Below the pieces are notes generated by a model, which had not been told where the DNA came from, made no database searches, and saw only the letters and a list, made by a program, of their open reading frames with translations. Both the position numbers and the translations under genes were made by a program. Positions 62,342 to 64,000 of a stretch of DNA of 64,000 nucleotides are shown piece after piece; position 1 is the stretch's first letter; every line of letters starts with the position of its first letter. The stretch is from Actinomycetota bacterium (GTDB lineage: Bacteria > Actinomycetota > Thermoleophilia > Miltoncostaeales > Miltoncostaeaceae), in assembly GCA_963169235.1 (NCBI GenBank), contig CAUJCX010000020.1:62001-126000 (forward strand), in the 5' to 3' direction.

Positions 62342-63441
62342 GCGACGCCCCCCGGGCAGGGGACCTGAGCGTCGGGTTCGACACCACCCCCCAGGTGCTC
62401 GGCAACGCCGGGGTCGCACGGTACACGCGCGAGCTGGGGGCCACGCTGGCGCACGAGCCGGGCGTCACGCTGCACCGGCTGGGCACCACCCGCGAGCGCA
62501 CCGCGTCGCCCATGCGCAACGCCGAGCGCGCCATCCGGCAGCTGGCCGCGTACCCGCTGGCGCTGGGGCGCGAGGCGGCGGGCCAAGGCGTCGACCTGAT
62601 CCACTGCCCCGCCCCCATCGTGCCGGTGCGCAGCAAGCTGCCACTGGTGCTGACGCTGCACGACCTGCTGGCGTGGCACGACGACCACGGCCGCGGCCGC
62701 GTGGCGCTGGCCCGCGAGAAGGTGTTCACCCGGCGCCTGGCCAAGCAGGCCCGGCGCGTGCTGGTGCCGTCCGAGTTCCTGCGCGAGGAGGCCATCACGT
62801 TCCTGGGGCTCGATCCCGACCGGGTGGCGGTGGTGCCGCACGGCGTCGACGCCCGCTTCGGGCCGACCCAGATCAACCTGGTGGGACGCGCCCAGCGCTT
62901 CGGCATCCCGCCCGGCCCGTTCGTGATGTGGGTGGGCACCACCGAGCCCCGCAAGAACCTGGCGGTGGTGGTGCAGGCGTTCGCCCTGCTGCGGCAGCGC
63001 CGCCCCGACCTCAACCTGGTGCTGGTGGGCGAGTGGGGCCTGGCGCCGGACGAGGTCGAGCGCGACATCGTCGCCCTCGGCTCGTGCGTCATCCGCCCCG
63101 GCTACGTGCGTGATCCCGAGCTGGCCCAGCTCTACTCGCAGACAGACTGCTTCGTCTTTCCGTCGCTGTACGAGGGATTCGGGCTGCCGGTGCTCGAGGC
63201 GATGGCCTGCGGCGCGCCGGTGGTGACGTCCGATCGCGGGGCGCTGCGGGAGGTGGCGGGCGACGCCGCCGTGCTGGTGGAACCCGCCGACGTGTCGGCC
63301 GTGGTGGACGCCGTGGACGCCATCGTGGGCTCGCCCGCACGCAAGAGCGACCTGCGCCAGGCGGGCCTCGAGCGATCGCATGCGTTCACGTGGCAGGCCT
63401 CCGCCGAGGCGACCGTCGCGCAGTACCGTGAGGCACTCTAG
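62338..63441 (+). CDS. Glycosyltransferase, GT4-like
   Basis: A 367-residue GT-B enzyme similar to mannosyl/rhamnosyl transferases of O-antigen loci. It has FDTTPQVLGNAGVARYTREL at the N terminus, LTLHDLLAW, VVPHGVDARF, the donor-half start VMWVGTTEPRKNLAVVVQAF and the EX7E motif EGFGLPVLEAMACGAPVV. The GTG at 62338 overlaps the GT2 gene by 4 bp. The stop is 20 bp before rfbC. Confidence 0.92.
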   Translation: MSDAPRAGDLSVGFDTTPQVLGNAGVARYTRELGATLAHEPGVTLHRLGTTRERTASPMRNAERAIRQLAAYPLALGREAAGQGVDLIHCPAPIVPVRSKLPLVLTLHDLLAWHDDHGRGRVALAREKVFTRRLAKQARRVLVPSEFLREEAITFLGLDPDRVAVVPHGVDARFGPTQINLVGRAQRFGIPPGPFVMWVGTTEPRKNLAVVVQAFALLRQRRPDLNLVLVGEWGLAPDEVERDIVALGSCVIRPGYVRDPELAQLYSQTDCFVFPSLYEGFGLPVLEAMACGAPVVTSDRGALREVAGDAAVLVEPADVSAVVDAVDAIVGSPARKSDLRQAGLERSHAFTWQASAEATVAQYREAL

Positions 63442-63461
63442 ATCCGACAGGAGGATGGCCC

Positions 63462-64000
63462 ATGCAGGTCGACAGCACCCGGCTGCCGGGAGTGCTGCTG
63501 GTGAAGCCCGTGGTGCACGGCGACGCGCGGGGCTTCTTCGCCGAGACGTTCCGCGACGACGCGATGGCGGCCGCGGGCATCACCACCCGCTGGGTGCAGG
63601 ACAACCACTCGCGGTCCGGGCAGGGGGTGCTGCGGGGCATGCACTTCCAGACCCACCCGGGGCAGGAGAAGCTGGTGCGCTGCGCGCGGGGGCGCATCCT
63701 CGACGTGGTGGTGGACGTCCGCCGGGGGTCGCCCACGTTCGGGCAGTGGGAGGGGTTCGAGCTGGACGATCGGCAGCTGCACGCGCTGTACGTGCCCATC
63801 GGGTTCGCGCACGGGTTCTGCGTGCTGTCCGACGTCGCGGACGTGGTCTACAAGTGCTCCAACTACTACGACCCGGTGACCGAGGCGGGCTTCGCCTGGG
63901 ACGACCCGGACGTACGCATCGCGTGGCCCGAGGACATCGACGTGCAGGTGTCGCAGCGCGACGCCGAGGCGCCGCGCCTGCACGACATCAGCGACGGCCT
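63462..64000 (+). CDS. rfbC: dTDP-4-dehydrorhamnose 3,5-epimerase (3' truncated by window)
   Basis: The frame is open to the right edge (179 complete codons), near the full length of RfbC (about 185-200). It has DARGFFAETFR near 21, WVQDNHSRSGQGVLRGMHFQ with the catalytic His61, LDVVVDVRRGSPTFGQW, and YVPIGFAHGF followed by YKCSNYYDPVTEAGFAWDDP. The enzyme acts in dTDP-L-rhamnose synthesis. The ATG at 63462 has a perfect AGGAGG ribosome site 7 nt upstream (63449-63454). It closes the visible glycosyltransferase operon; rfbA, rfbB and rfbD would be expected further right. Confidence 0.93.
   Translation, partial: MQVDSTRLPGVLLVKPVVHGDARGFFAETFRDDAMAAAGITTRWVQDNHSRSGQGVLRGMHFQTHPGQEKLVRCARGRILDVVVDVRRGSPTFGQWEGFELDDRQLHALYVPIGFAHGFCVLSDVADVVYKCSNYYDPVTEAGFAWDDPDVRIAWPEDIDVQVSQRDAEAPRLHDISDG

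Overview
The window is high-GC DNA (roughly 70% or more by eye) that starts at a chromosomal replication-origin gene cluster. Codon use is strongly GC3-biased, GTG starts are very common and 4-bp GTGA/ATGA overlaps are frequent. Gene content (DnaA-DnaN-RecF-DUF721-GyrB-GyrA order, Ku, a GXHH-type IleS, secreted Ig-like proteins with the FECS-type repeat, complex I) points to an actinobacterium. The Ig-like/OmpA proteins suggest a deep lineage such as Thermoleophilia (Solirubrobacterales-like). The taxon is inferred and was not tested. No rRNA, tRNA, CRISPR array, insertion sequence or prophage was recognised.

Layout. 1-10.1 kb: tail of a histidine-kinase-like ATPase/winged-helix protein, then dnaA, a probable oriC, dnaN, recF, a DciA-like DUF721 gene, gyrB and gyrA. 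10.1-13.5 kb (minus strand): a secreted OmpA-domain protein and Ku. 13.5-20.4 kb: a fatty-acid operon fabZ-fabH-fabD-fabG-fabF, a dual-specificity phosphatase, and accD-accA. 20.5-22.5 kb (minus): a small unknown protein, a lipid-kinase-type protein and an alpha/beta-hydrolase fold protein. 22.5-26.4 kb: HAD phosphatase and ileS. 26.4-33.25 kb: a small unknown, an L,D-transpeptidase, family X DNA polymerase, a secreted PKD/Fn3 protein, trehalose-phosphatase, and a TauE/SafE permease split into two half-genes.

33.2-47.5 kb (minus) is a complete, tightly packed 14-gene NADH:quinone oxidoreductase operon (nuoA to nuoN). 47.7-53.2 kb holds a TPR protein, an ABC-2 permease, an HD-domain hydrolase, a malic-enzyme-derived protein without its NAD-binding domain, a MoxR/VWA pair and a membrane-anchored unknown. 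53.3-64 kb is a surface-polysaccharide locus: GDP-4-keto-6-deoxymannose reductase and GDP-mannose dehydratase, a Wzt-like ATPase and a Wzm-like permease on separate minus-strand operons, four or more glycosyltransferases, and the start of dTDP-4-dehydrorhamnose epimerase.

How it fits together: replication initiation and topology genes sit next to membrane-lipid initiation genes (fab/acc), respiratory complex I and a cell-envelope polysaccharide exporter. Most of this is housekeeping. The less ordinary points are the Rossmann-less malic-enzyme relative, paired small coiled-coil proteins each coupled to one half of the polysaccharide exporter, the split TauE/SafE permease, a hydrolase with Glu in place of the nucleophilic Ser, and several genes with a TAnnnT hexamer 6-10 nt before the start codon, suggesting leaderless mRNAs.
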